This document shows positions 8,412 through 17,645 of a stretch of 64,000 bases of DNA, in pieces. The DNA is taken from assembly GCA_002503825.1 (NCBI GenBank), contig DASP01000012.1, positions 94,103 to 158,102 on the forward strand, written 5' to 3'. The stretch's first letter is position 1. Each line of letters starts with the position of its first letter. Position numbers and translations under genes: made by a program. This stretch comes from Methanoregulaceae archaeon UBA467 (GTDB lineage Archaea; Halobacteriota; Methanomicrobia; Methanomicrobiales; Methanospirillaceae). The notes beneath the pieces are model-generated. The model did not search any database, was not told where the DNA came from, and saw only the letters and a list, made by a program, of their open reading frames with translations.

Positions 8412-9923
8412 ATGAGAGCCCCATCTATATTCCTCCTGATAATAGTCCTGCTTGTTTCTGCCATCCTCTTCACCGGATGCACGTCAACAAAAACCCCGCA
8501 GGCGGCCGGTGATGCCGAAAAAACACTTGCCAGTGCAGATGCTTCTTACGAACAGGCACAGTACCGTTCCGCCGCCCGCCTGTACGATGAGGCGTACCGG
8601 CAATATATGGCAACCGGGGATATCGTCGCTGCCCGGACGGCAGTTAACGGCAGGATCCGATCGGAACGGATGACCGCAGAGTTCCCTTACAACCTGACCG
8701 CGATATCGGCTGCCATCAATACAACATTCCCTGGTATTCCGGCCGACCGGAAGGCATCCTGGCTCACCCCTGAAGAGAGCCAGCAGATCCTCTCGGATGG
8801 CGAGGTGCTCTATTACGAGGGCACGATCAGGAACATCTACTATCACAACCCAGATCTCCTGCATGCCATGACCGCCCGGGCAGGCCACACCGGGCTCTAC
8901 GATGATGTAAAGGACGTGGCATTCGCCCGGGCAGTGCCGGGAGAGGGCACGTACCGGAACCCTATACTATGGGAAGGCACCGGCACGCTCTCAATACCCC
9001 GGGAACTCCTTCCCGGAAACGGCACGCTTCAGATATGGATGCCGCTCCCCATAGAGACCGGTTCCCAGCGGAACGTGACGATCATTTCGGTTGAACCAGC
9101 TGAATATGTCGTATATCCTCCTGCCACGACCGGTGATATCGGCATCGTATACCTCGAGATCCCGCTCGAAAATGTCAGGTCCGGGCATCTCAACGTCTCC
9201 ACCCGGTTCCGCTTCACCGGGTACGAGCAGCGGTTCGATATCGACCCGGACACAGTGGGAGCCTGTAATACCAGCGATCCACTGTATATCAGGTACACAA
9301 GTTCCGGGGACAACATCGTGATCACCCCGGATATGCAGGCGAAGGCGCGGGAGATCGTTGGTAACGAGACCAACCCATATCGCCAGGCAGAGAAGATCTA
9401 CTGGTACATCATCGATACCTACCCGTACAGCGTTGTCCCGCATCTCATGCTCAACACGGCGGAGATCCCTGAATCCGCCTATGTCCTCTCAACCGGGTAT
9501 GGCGACTGCGGGTCGCAGAGCATGTATTTCGCTGCACTCTGCCGGTCTCTCGGTATCCCGGCCCGTGCCACCGGCGGTTACCAGCTCATCCCCGGGGTCG
9601 GGGGATCGCATTTCTGGGCTGAGTTCTACCTTCAGGAATATGGCTGGGTGCCCGTCGATGTAACCGTTGCCGAGACCGCCGGATGGTCATTCGATGCGAC
9701 CGAAGACGAACGGCAGCTGTTCATGGCATATTACTTCGGGAATCTCGATCCGTACCGCTACGTCATCCAGAACGATGTTGATATCCCGCTGACGCCTGAC
9801 CCGGGCGATGCCGTGCTCTTCCGCCTGGTACGGCAATACCCGGCGGTGGTCTGTGATACCTGCACGGAGGACGTGGAATTACTCGCTGCCACTCACTGGA
9901 AGACAGAGGTCAGGCAGGTATAG
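8412..9923 (+). CDS. Secreted lipoprotein with transglutaminase-like domain
   Basis: A 503-residue protein. The N-terminus is a lipoprotein signal: hydrophobic stretch about residues 6-20 and lipobox LFTGC. Residues about 35-70 look like one TPR-type helical hairpin. The C-terminal part holds a transglutaminase-like core: the cysteine in GYGDCGSQS (about 366), the histidine in GGSHFWAEF (about 398) and the aspartate in WVPVDVT (about 416) form the usual triad. Such domains act as peptidases or amidases on the cell surface. The substrate is unknown. It is probably anchored outside the cytoplasmic membrane. Confidence 0.8.
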   Translation: MRAPSIFLLIIVLLVSAILFTGCTSTKTPQAAGDAEKTLASADASYEQAQYRSAARLYDEAYRQYMATGDIVAARTAVNGRIRSERMTAEFPYNLTAISAAINTTFPGIPADRKASWLTPEESQQILSDGEVLYYEGTIRNIYYHNPDLLHAMTARAGHTGLYDDVKDVAFARAVPGEGTYRNPILWEGTGTLSIPRELLPGNGTLQIWMPLPIETGSQRNVTIISVEPAEYVVYPPATTGDIGIVYLEIPLENVRSGHLNVSTRFRFTGYEQRFDIDPDTVGACNTSDPLYIRYTSSGDNIVITPDMQAKAREIVGNETNPYRQAEKIYWYIIDTYPYSVVPHLMLNTAEIPESAYVLSTGYGDCGSQSMYFAALCRSLGIPARATGGYQLIPGVGGSHFWAEFYLQEYGWVPVDVTVAETAGWSFDATEDERQLFMAYYFGNLDPYRYVIQNDVDIPLTPDPGDAVLFRLVRQYPAVVCDTCTEDVELLAATHWKTEVRQV

Positions 9924-10216
9924 CACGGACCCTCTTCTCCATTTTCCTCTTCTTTGCACAATCTTGTCATTGCGGTGCATCAAAGATCTGATTCCGATAG
10001 CACATACGTGCCATTCACTTCCGATTTCTTACGTCTCCATGAAAGCACCTTTATAATCCGGGGGTATGCCAGAATGGGTATCGCGATGATGTTACAGGAC
10101 CCGGAAAAACCGGGAAACCACCGTTTTGCCGGGACGGTGATAAAATACAGGAAGACCACGAGCGAATCTGCGGGGACCGCAGCCTTTGACCCCGTCCGGG
10201 TCAAATATAACTCCAC
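9924..10216. other. Intergenic region, no supported gene
   Basis: Frames of 119 codons (+, from 9954) and 78 codons (-) overlap here. Neither shows a family resemblance, a ribosome binding site or a plausible composition. I see nothing else apart from the AT-rich end that serves the next promoter. Confidence 0.3.
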
Positions 10217-10226
10217 ATTATTTATG
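10217..10226 (+). promoter_or_regulatory. TATA box of the TPR protein gene
   Basis: ATTATTTATG lies about 28 nt ahead of the ATG at 10250, consistent with a leaderless transcript and supporting that start. Confidence 0.4.
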
Positions 10227-10249
10227 GTCTTCCGGATCCTCTCTCTTTT

Positions 10250-11092
10250 ATGCAGCGATCAAAAAGAGAAGGACACCCCGTATGTCATTTATTCTCTTTC
10301 CCTTCCGGATTGATACTCCTTGTTCCCGTTTTTATTTCCGGGGTCCTGATTCTCCCGGTTGCCGGCTACCCAATATCCGCGTATATCTCTACTGAATCGC
10401 CTTCCGGGACTCATTTGAGTGACGTTGAATACGAATCACAGGGCATGGCTCTGATGGCACAGGGAAACTGGAGTGCACTTCGTTCCATTACCGATGAAGG
10501 GCTGGCCTTTTATCCTGATAATGCCGAGCTGCACTGCCTTAAGGGATATGAACTCAGGATGACCGGGCATTATTCCGAAGCAGTCGACAATATCACATTT
10601 GCCATCGCACGGGACCCGAAACCTGTCAGGTATACGAACAGGGGATTTGCGCTCCTCGCAATGGAACGCTACGACGAGGCTTTAACTGATGCAAATACCG
10701 CGATATCCATGAATTCATCCTATCCCCGTGCCTGTGCGGTCAGGGCACTCGCACTGGCGGGCACCGGGAACGCGACCGGGGCAGGTCAGGAGATCGAAAC
10801 CGCCATACAACTCGATCCTTCTGATCCGTTGTTCTGGCACCTGAAGGGGAAAATCCTGGCTGCATCAGGTAATTGTTCCGGTGCACTGGACGCTCTCAAC
10901 AGATCGCTCGCGATCAATCCTGATTACGTTCTCCCATGGCCCGGATTTGAGAATGCAACCACCGATCTCAAACGGCTGGAGACTCAATGCCCCCCTGATG
11001 ACCAGGCGCCAGGTCCGACAAAAGCTCAGGTGCCTGCGGGGATAGCAATTGCAGCACTTGTTCTCGTGATGCTGTCCAGGAACCCGCGATAA
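10250..11092 (+). CDS. Membrane-anchored TPR repeat protein
   Basis: A 280-residue protein. A hydrophobic N-terminal signal or anchor (about 20-42) is followed by about five tetratricopeptide-type repeats (about 60-230), for example CLKGYELRMTGHYSEAVDNI and YTNRGFALLAMERYDEALTD. A second hydrophobic segment near the C-terminus ends in RNPR (about 260-280), so the repeats probably sit outside the cell between two anchors. TPR arrays mediate protein contacts; the partner is unknown. The methyltransferase gene follows 10 nt later and may be co-transcribed. Confidence 0.75.
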   Translation: MQRSKREGHPVCHLFSFPSGLILLVPVFISGVLILPVAGYPISAYISTESPSGTHLSDVEYESQGMALMAQGNWSALRSITDEGLAFYPDNAELHCLKGYELRMTGHYSEAVDNITFAIARDPKPVRYTNRGFALLAMERYDEALTDANTAISMNSSYPRACAVRALALAGTGNATGAGQEIETAIQLDPSDPLFWHLKGKILAASGNCSGALDALNRSLAINPDYVLPWPGFENATTDLKRLETQCPPDDQAPGPTKAQVPAGIAIAALVLVMLSRNPR

Positions 11093-11102
11093 GGATCCTT
11101 CC

Positions 11103-11789
11103 ATGACTTTTTTCCTTGCAGATGTGGTTCCATGGGGCCGATCGTATGACGAGTACATCAGGTTCTTCGACCTGGGTGCTCACGACCTGGACAGGCTGAT
11201 TATCGGATGTGCAGACGGCCCTGCATCATTTAACTCTGAACTGACTGCGTCGGGCGGTTCCGTCGTTTCCTGCGATCCACTGTACCGGTTTACCCGTGAC
11301 GAGATCATTGCCCGGATTGAGCAATGCTATCCGGAAATACGCGAACAGGTCGGGAGAAACCAGGAGCTGTTTGTCTGGGATTCTGTATCTTCCCCGGAGG
11401 AACTCGCCAAAATCCGGCATTCAGCCATGAGACTGTTCCTTGCTGACTTCGTAACCGGAAGGCAGGAAGGGCGCTATTGTGATGCGGCCCTCCCATACCT
11501 GCCATTTTCGGATGACCATTTCGATCTTGCACTCTGCTCGCATTTTCTTTTCTACTATACAGATATTATTTCGGAATCATTTCACCGTGCAGCGATTCTG
11601 GAGATGCTGAGAGTAGCCCGGGAAGTTCGCATTTTTCCACTGGTAGACCTCAACGGCCGCATGAGCAGGTACCGCGATGCCATAGCAGTCGACCTGAACA
11701 ACGATGGATTTGAGGTAGAGATCCGCACTGTACCTTATGAATTCATCAGGGGCGGCAACCAGGTCATGATTATTTCAAGGATATCCTGA
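11103..11789 (+). CDS. SAM-dependent methyltransferase-like protein
   Basis: A 228-residue class I methyltransferase-like protein. The SAM-binding strand-loop IIGCADGPASFN (about 34-45) is followed by an acidic residue ending strand 2 (VVSCDPLYRF). FDLALCSHFLFYY (about 140) and the following REVRIFPLVDLNG are the later strands of the fold. The glycine-rich loop is shorter than usual (GCADGP). The first residues are amphipathic rather than signal-like, so it should be cytoplasmic. The substrate is unknown. Confidence 0.7.
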   Translation: MTFFLADVVPWGRSYDEYIRFFDLGAHDLDRLIIGCADGPASFNSELTASGGSVVSCDPLYRFTRDEIIARIEQCYPEIREQVGRNQELFVWDSVSSPEELAKIRHSAMRLFLADFVTGRQEGRYCDAALPYLPFSDDHFDLALCSHFLFYYTDIISESFHRAAILEMLRVAREVRIFPLVDLNGRMSRYRDAIAVDLNNDGFEVEIRTVPYEFIRGGNQVMIISRIS

Positions 11790-12265
11790 CGATGGCCCGG
11801 GATCCATACGGGGCAGCGATTATCCGGACTTCCTCCCGGCGGCTACCCTCCGGACGGTCGCATCCGGGCTCATTTTACTCTTTTGCAGGTCATACTACTG
11901 CCGAATATTGTATCGTGATAACGATGTCAGGAATGCAATCAAACCCGGTCCTTCACCGTCATACCAGAAGGAGAACCTGAGTGCGAATCGTGAAAGGGTA
12001 TGCATCATGACACCGCCGTTTCTTACCCGGGCTCGAAATGTCCTGATCTGTCGGGCACGTCGATTTTGTCATGAAATGAGGCAGGGGCAATTTAATACAC
12101 CTGAAGGGAAATAATCCCGATTGCATTCCGGTTTTTCGTGGATTGTTCCCAACAATTTTGGACCCGGGGTAATTTCTGAAACTTTTTACCCACCTTCAGT
12201 TCCATGCGTTTCCAGGCGGATCATCAATATTATTATCCCGTCCCGGCGGCATATTCAGGTATCAC
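11790..12265. other. Intergenic region, no supported gene
   Basis: Two overlapping small frames (62 and 68 codons) run through this stretch without recognisable features. The end of the region (12224-12240, CAATATTATTATCC) is AT-rich and is likely the promoter of the lipoprotein gene at 12266. Confidence 0.3.
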
Positions 12266-12934
12266 ATGAATAAAAGGGCATATCCCTGCAGACCGGGGCT
12301 CATCGCGGTCCTTCTTATCATTCTGAGTATCTCTGCCGGGTGTATCGGTGTTGATAACAGGGAAAATAAGGTTCGTGCTTCACCGGATGAGTCAATACCT
12401 GTTCATTCAACAGGGATTATTCAGACCCCCGTCACTCCGGGGACAACCCTGGCCGGTGATAACTACCCGGGAGTATCGCCACTCATTACGCCCAATGAAT
12501 CGAACTCGGAACCGGATTACATCCATCCCTCGCGGAATTGGGACTTCTTACCGGTGGAGGAAATACCCCGGCCCCTCTACATACCCGTGTATCTCCCTGA
12601 AGGCTTTTCCTACGGGGGTGGGTCGTACGCATTGAACGGGGTTGTCTGGCTCCGGATATCCAATAGCTCTACAAATGTGATATATATCCAGACCCCTGAA
12701 CAGGGTAATCCCGGTATTTCCCTCGAAGGGGAGGGTGTGCAGATTCAACAGATATTTGCGAATGATCGGAACTATACCTATAAAATGTCCGGGACGCAGC
12801 ATCAGCTGTCCTGGAACAGAGACAACCTGGACTTTTACCTCACCGGCGAACCCGGACCCGATGTATTGCTCCTCATGGCAGGATCCATTGAACAGGTTTC
12901 CGATGAGAGTCTCAGAACACTCTTCATGGAATGA
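12266..12934 (+). CDS. Secreted lipoprotein with a DUF4367-like C-terminal domain
   Basis: A 222-residue protein with a clear lipoprotein signal: positive N-terminus, hydrophobic stretch about 12-25, lipobox SAGC. A linker rich in Pro, Thr and Ser (about 30-95) leads to a compact domain that begins PLYIPVYLPEGFSYGGG (about 106). That entry motif is typical of DUF4367/sigma-factor-regulatory-like domains, where a strand-rich module senses or binds at the membrane surface. Function unknown. It is alone between two gene-free stretches. Confidence 0.65.
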   Translation: MNKRAYPCRPGLIAVLLIILSISAGCIGVDNRENKVRASPDESIPVHSTGIIQTPVTPGTTLAGDNYPGVSPLITPNESNSEPDYIHPSRNWDFLPVEEIPRPLYIPVYLPEGFSYGGGSYALNGVVWLRISNSSTNVIYIQTPEQGNPGISLEGEGVQIQQIFANDRNYTYKMSGTQHQLSWNRDNLDFYLTGEPGPDVLLLMAGSIEQVSDESLRTLFME

Positions 12935-13460
12935 TAAGATCCATTACGTTGACAATGTCCCGTACCCGGGGCATCCTGCCGGCCCGGGAACTCCGGCTAT
13001 CCGGTGAAGGTCTTTTTGCGTCCTTGCTGTTTTGTATGAGTTGATGGGATCTCAGTTCTTCAAGGGAATACTGAATAGTCACTGAATCGCCGCCGTTAAT
13101 CAGATAAGCATTATACCATTACGCATTCCAGTAGTCGTTCTGTTGGCGACCGCAATCGTCGCCCCGGTTTCGAAAGGCGGAGCCTTCGCGGTATTGTCGG
13201 GGGCGACGAAATTTATCGTGTTGGGAGGTATGGATGAAAAAGCCTCCACATATAACTTGTACTATAAGGATCATATCCACACGAAATAGCGAAGAGTCAT
13301 CTTTTTGGGATAACCACTTTCACCCGGTGTTGATGAAAGTCGGAGCATTTATCTTTTCGCCCCTGTGCATTAACATCAACTAACTGCTATAAGCACTCCC
13401 TCCTGCAATAATGCCCGGTTGGCCGCCCTTTTCCGGCCGCTGAATATCCCGTCCCTGCTC
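12935..13460. other. Intergenic region with two strong hairpins
   Basis: No protein gene is seen. GGCGAC-CGCAAT-CGTCGCC (about 13145-13164) and CGAAAGGCGGAGCCTTCG (about 13176-13193) are adjacent hairpins, followed by GTCGGGGGCGACGAAA, which could pair with the first in an alternative fold. The compact GC-rich structure between AT-rich flanks suggests a small non-coding RNA or a decayed repeat. Nothing identifies a family. Confidence 0.35.
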
Positions 13461-13889
13461 TCACTTCACGATCAGGACCGGGCACGGGGCAAGATGGGCG
13501 ATCTTCTGGCTGACACTCCCCATCAGCACCCCTTTCAGGGTTCCCAGCCCCCGGCTGCCGATTACAACCAGGTCAGTCCGGTCTTTCTGCACATGGGCGA
13601 GGATCTCCTGTGCGGGATCACCAATCGCCACTTTCAGGGTATACGCGATGCCAGCCGCATCGCACCGGGCAAGAGTTCCGCTCGTGATTTTGCGGGATTC
13701 ATCTTCGAGCAGCGAATGGACATCAAACTTCACCTGAACCATGCGGGACTCGGACGGCGGGTCCGTCACAATATGAATGATCGTAATTGACGGGAGAGAG
13801 AGTCCCTGTGCGAGACTGATTGCCGCATCGGCTGCACGGGAGGCGTTATCTGATCCATCGGTTGCCAGTAAAATTTTTGTAAAAACCAT
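13461..13889 (-). CDS. Universal stress protein (UspA family)
   Basis: A 142-residue single-domain UspA protein. It starts ILLATDGSDNASRAADAA and ends with the ATP-binding signature GSRGLGTLKGVLMGSVSQ (about 112-129) and CPVLIVK. Both the G-x2-G-x9-G(S) motif and the early aspartate are present, so it should bind ATP. Length is typical of one-domain members. A TATA-like CTATAAGAT on the minus strand (13910-13918) lies about 25 nt before the ATG. Likely a stress-responsive cytoplasmic protein. Confidence 0.9.
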   Translation of the reverse strand: MVFTKILLATDGSDNASRAADAAISLAQGLSLPSITIIHIVTDPPSESRMVQVKFDVHSLLEDESRKITSGTLARCDAAGIAYTLKVAIGDPAQEILAHVQKDRTDLVVIGSRGLGTLKGVLMGSVSQKIAHLAPCPVLIVK

Positions 13890-14243
13890 GATCCCTTGAC
13901 ACCGTATGATCTTATAGCAGAATTAATTGCCTGCTCTTTTCCGGATGAGATCAATAAATACCCTGTTCATTGAATTCCGTGATTGCATGGAGGCATATAA
14001 TCCGGCAATTACGATGTTGAAGGGTATAAGATCTTATTTGCCCCTGATAAAAGGACTTCCGGCCGGACCGGCAACCGGAATTGCAGCATACACCCGACTG
14101 ACAGGAGGTAATGTTTCCTGTGTACATGCCGAACGTTCATCTGGTAGTACACCGAAATGATAGAAACTCATAGCGGGTATTTTGATACCAGGGTTACATT
14201 TTTACCATAAAAATTAATTGAACGCAGACATCCCGGAGTTTTT
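13890..14243. other. Intergenic region between uspA-like and sulP-like genes
   Basis: It contains the promoter of the UspA gene (TATA-like box 13910-13918, minus strand) and, before the GTG at 14244, a CGGAG ribosome-binding-like sequence. A 77-codon frame at 13927 has no support. Confidence 0.3.
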
Positions 14244-15680
14244 GTGAACCTGCATGAACTAAAACGCGAATGGCTCTCCAACATCAGGGGAGACTCCCTT
14301 TCAGGCATAACCGTAGCCCTGGCCCTGATCCCTGAAGCAATTGCATTCTCCATCATTGCCGGCGTCAACCCCATGGTCGGACTGTATGCGTCTATCTGCA
14401 TAGCGGTCGTAATTGCGTTTGCCGGCGGCCGGCCGGGCATGATATCGGCTGCGACCGGTTCGATGGCGCTGATCATGATCGTGCTCGTGCGTGATTACGG
14501 GCTTGAATACCTGCTTGCGGCTACAATCCTCACCGGTATAATCCAGCTGGTCCTCGGGTGGATGAAAGTAGGACGGTTCATCACGTTCGTACCGTATCCG
14601 GTCGTGCTCGGTTTTGTCAACGCCCTTGCCATCCTTATCTTCCTGGCCCAGGTGCCGTTTTTAATCGGTGCATCATGGATGATGTACGCCATGGTTGCCG
14701 GCACGCTGGCCATTGTCTACCTGCTTCCCAGGTTCACGAAAACGGTCCCGTCATCCCTTGCCGCGATCGTGGTGATGACGACGATCGCAATCGGTACCGG
14801 CATCCAGGTCCTGACCGTCGGAGATATCGGCACGATTACAAGTACACTCCCGGCATTTCACCTGCCGGTTGTTCCCGTCTCGATCGAGACACTGCTTATC
14901 ATCCTTCCCTACTCGCTGACGCTTGTGATTGTCGGGCTCCTTGAGTCACTGCTCACCGCATCGATCGTCGATGAGATGACAGACACTAAAAGTGACCGCG
15001 ACCGCGAGGTGCGGGGACAGGGCTATGCAAATACCATCGCAGGGTTCTTCGGCGGCATGGCAGGGTGTGCGATGATCGGGCAGTCGGTCATCAACATCAA
15101 ATCCGGTGCGACCGGACGGTTATCATCACTTGTAGCCGGAATGTTCCTCCTGTTCCTGATCGTCGCTCTTGGCGATGTACTTGCCCTGATACCCATGGCA
15201 GCCCTTATCGGCGTCATGATCATGGTCGCACTCAGTACCTTTGACTGGAAATCAGTGCGGGATCTGCCGAAAGTTCCGGTCAGTGACGCGGCAATCATGA
15301 TTATTACTGTTGCAATTGTTGTTTTCACGCACGATCTCGCAAAAGGAGTTATCACCGGGGTCATTCTCAGCGCTCTGGTGTTCGGGTGGAGAATATCTGC
15401 CCTGCATACAACGGCCACGGTCCGGAGCGACGGGGTAAAAATTTACACGGTAAAGGGGCAGATCTTCTTCGGAACCATGGCGGCATTCATCGATCTCTTC
15501 GATTATTTAAACGACCCGCAGCGGATAGAGATCGACCTGACGCATTCACACATCTGGGACCAGTCCGCCGTGACGGCAATTGCAAAAGTGGTGGACAAGT
15601 ACCAGCAGCAGGGGAAATCCGTGTACGTGACCGGGTTAAATCCCGAGAGCCAGGAAACGCTTGATAAAGGATTTTCGTAG
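14244..15680 (+). CDS. SulP family anion transporter with STAS domain
   Basis: A 478-residue integral membrane protein of the SulP (SLC26) family that moves sulfate, bicarbonate or other anions. The opening SGITVALALIPEAIAFSIIA (about 19-38) is the SulP signature segment. Ten or more membrane helices follow to about residue 380. A C-terminal STAS domain (about 392-475, VKGQIFFGTMAAFIDLF and DLTHSHIWDQSAV) is present. Translation starts at GTG with CGGAG six bases upstream. Sulfur demand of coenzyme M synthesis makes sulfate or sulfite an attractive substrate, but bicarbonate is equally possible. Confidence 0.85.
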   Translation: MNLHELKREWLSNIRGDSLSGITVALALIPEAIAFSIIAGVNPMVGLYASICIAVVIAFAGGRPGMISAATGSMALIMIVLVRDYGLEYLLAATILTGIIQLVLGWMKVGRFITFVPYPVVLGFVNALAILIFLAQVPFLIGASWMMYAMVAGTLAIVYLLPRFTKTVPSSLAAIVVMTTIAIGTGIQVLTVGDIGTITSTLPAFHLPVVPVSIETLLIILPYSLTLVIVGLLESLLTASIVDEMTDTKSDRDREVRGQGYANTIAGFFGGMAGCAMIGQSVINIKSGATGRLSSLVAGMFLLFLIVALGDVLALIPMAALIGVMIMVALSTFDWKSVRDLPKVPVSDAAIMIITVAIVVFTHDLAKGVITGVILSALVFGWRISALHTTATVRSDGVKIYTVKGQIFFGTMAAFIDLFDYLNDPQRIEIDLTHSHIWDQSAVTAIAKVVDKYQQQGKSVYVTGLNPESQETLDKGFS

Positions 15681-15967
15681 TCAGGCAGGAAAGAGACCGG
15701 GACCTCGTTTCCGGGGGAATTGCCCCTGGGACTACCGGGGTACTACTATCACGTACCGTTGAGGGTCGTAATACGGGCACTCGTCAGGTCTCCGGACGTC
15801 CGGAGAGGTTCTCAATCATGGGGGGAAGATCGAAAAATCCAGCCCTATGACTCCGGATGGAGCCGTTCCGCCCCTGGAGGTCCGGGGATATATGCTGTTA
15901 CTGTTTCACGACTAAAAAATCCCGGGTCGTCCGGGAAGGATCCACCTCATACATCCCTGCCCGCCCG
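15681..15967. other. Convergent intergenic region with an 18-bp perfect palindrome
   Basis: Between the ends of two convergent genes. TCTCCGGACGTCCGGAGA (15789-15806) is a perfect palindrome, and CCGGGGGAATTGCCCCTGG (about 15712-15730) is an imperfect hairpin nearer the transporter stop. Either could serve as a terminator stem or protein-binding dyad. No gene is seen. Confidence 0.4.
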
Positions 15968-17398
15968 CTACCGTGCGAGGGCATAGAGTGCGTGTGCGTA
16001 AATCCTGGCATTGGCAATCAGTTCCTCCAGGGTGATGTACTCGTCCCGCGTATGGATCGGTGGACGCTGACGGGGCCGATAGGGACCAAATGCAACGATA
16101 TTGGGGAGTCTCCTGGCATACGTGCCTCCTCCGATACCGACCGGGGGTGCATCATCCCCTTCAATATCACGGTAAACCTCAGTCAATGTCCTGATAAGCG
16201 GGGAATCCTTCGGGTAGTAGAGCGGGGGGTCGTATTTCAGGTCTTTCATGAAAAATCCGTGCTCCTGTATCCGGGCGTGAATCCGGTCAGGTACCACATT
16301 ATCGGGGATTGTGACCGGATGCCGGACATCGATCGTGAGACTAAGGAGACTATCCTGCAGTGCGATCACCCCTACATTCAGGGTGAGTGGTCCGGATGGA
16401 TCATCAGAGAGTTCCAGCCCGAACGACCTGCCTGAAGTCTCCATGTCGATGGCCTGGTTGAAGAACCGCACGGTATCGGCGAGATCAGGCGGATCGAGCT
16501 CAAGGGTGTCAAGAAACGCGATGAGCTGCATGATGGCGTTCTTTCCTTCTTCAGGAGTCGATGCATGTGCACTCAGTCCCTCGGAGTGAATATCAGCCAG
16601 CCCGTCATGCTCTACCGCGGTAAGGGTGTAGCCGGTTGATTGGGAGAACTTCTGGCAGTCTGCAACGATCCTGCCCGGATCAGGAGTGTGGATCTGCGCA
16701 GATGCGGATTCCGGTACGACATTCGGGGCGGTACCGCCAACGAGGGAGAGGAGACGTGTACCACTTGTTCCGGCCGGGATCTGTTTTTCGAAGACGATCC
16801 AGTAGATCCCCTTTTCGGCAAATACCACCGGAAAGTCAGCATCCGGGGTAAACCCGGAGACCGGCGGCGGTTCGATGGAGAGGTAGTGTTCCACATCACG
16901 GGTGCCGGTCTCTTCATCGGTGCCAAAAAGGATCCTCACTCTTCGCGATAAGGGGAGCCCGCTCTCCACGACCGCTTTCAAACCGAAGAGAGCGGCGATG
17001 ATCGGGCCTTTATCGTCGAGTGCACCTCTGCCGTATATCCTCCCGTCATGGACTTCCCCGCCAAACGGAGGGTATGTCCAGTGCTCACCTTCCGGGACCG
17101 TGTCAAGATGACCGAGGATCGCAACGTACTCCTCACCGTCACCATATTCAGCGTAACCGATATAGTTGTCAAGGTTTTTAGTTCTGAAACCGAGATCCTC
17201 TGCGAGAGCCAGGGTTTTTTGCAGGGCATCTGCAGGACCGGGGCCAAACGGTGCACCGGGAAGGGGGTCTCCTGCTACACTCTTAATCCTGACCAGTTCC
17301 TGCACGGCAGATAACAGCCGGTCAGCATCTTTTTCGACAGCGGCATTTATCAGTTCTATACCGGAACGTGATTTGGTGTGCAGGGAGAGGACGATCAT
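15968..17398 (-). CDS. M20 family metallopeptidase (PepV/Sapep-type dipeptidase)
   Basis: A 476-residue zinc peptidase from the chosen start. Metal and catalytic motifs are visible: GHLDTVPEG (H97, D99), GALDDKGP (about 129-136) and the DEETGT glutamates (about 164). Domain order and the insert before the C-terminal lid match PepV-like Xaa-His dipeptidases. The frame extends 69 codons upstream to 17605, but that part is rich in Gly/Ser and unlike the family. ATG 17398 (MIVLSLHTKSRSG) gives the normal length; no strong ribosome binding site decides it. It probably degrades small peptides in the cytoplasm. Confidence 0.8.
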   Translation of the reverse strand: MIVLSLHTKSRSGIELINAAVEKDADRLLSAVQELVRIKSVAGDPLPGAPFGPGPADALQKTLALAEDLGFRTKNLDNYIGYAEYGDGEEYVAILGHLDTVPEGEHWTYPPFGGEVHDGRIYGRGALDDKGPIIAALFGLKAVVESGLPLSRRVRILFGTDEETGTRDVEHYLSIEPPPVSGFTPDADFPVVFAEKGIYWIVFEKQIPAGTSGTRLLSLVGGTAPNVVPESASAQIHTPDPGRIVADCQKFSQSTGYTLTAVEHDGLADIHSEGLSAHASTPEEGKNAIMQLIAFLDTLELDPPDLADTVRFFNQAIDMETSGRSFGLELSDDPSGPLTLNVGVIALQDSLLSLTIDVRHPVTIPDNVVPDRIHARIQEHGFFMKDLKYDPPLYYPKDSPLIRTLTEVYRDIEGDDAPPVGIGGGTYARRLPNIVAFGPYRPRQRPPIHTRDEYITLEELIANARIYAHALYALAR

Positions 17399-17645
17399 GC
17401 CTGCGAGAGAGATGAGGGCGGGTGAAAGAAAAAAGTCAGGGCACCACATGGATGAATATTCAACTCCCGCCCCTATCAGGGTTGTGGAAAGGATGCTGGC
17501 AGGGCCGTATTTACCGTGATGAATTCCGCCCGGAATGCCGGACTGAACCCGTCCCGTGCTCACGGCTCCTTCTTTATTGATTCTCACCGGAAACAGAAAA
17601 GACATTCAATGGCAGGTGGGGCGGTTCGTTACTGCCTGTATATTC

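Noticed and set aside
9954..10313. 119-codon frame between two genes
   Set aside because: It has no ribosome binding site or TATA spacing, no recognisable features, and it overlaps the TPR protein start.
11792..12114. Two overlapping small frames after the methyltransferase gene
   Set aside because: Neither has conserved features; their composition is Arg/Ser-rich as in non-coding GC-rich DNA.
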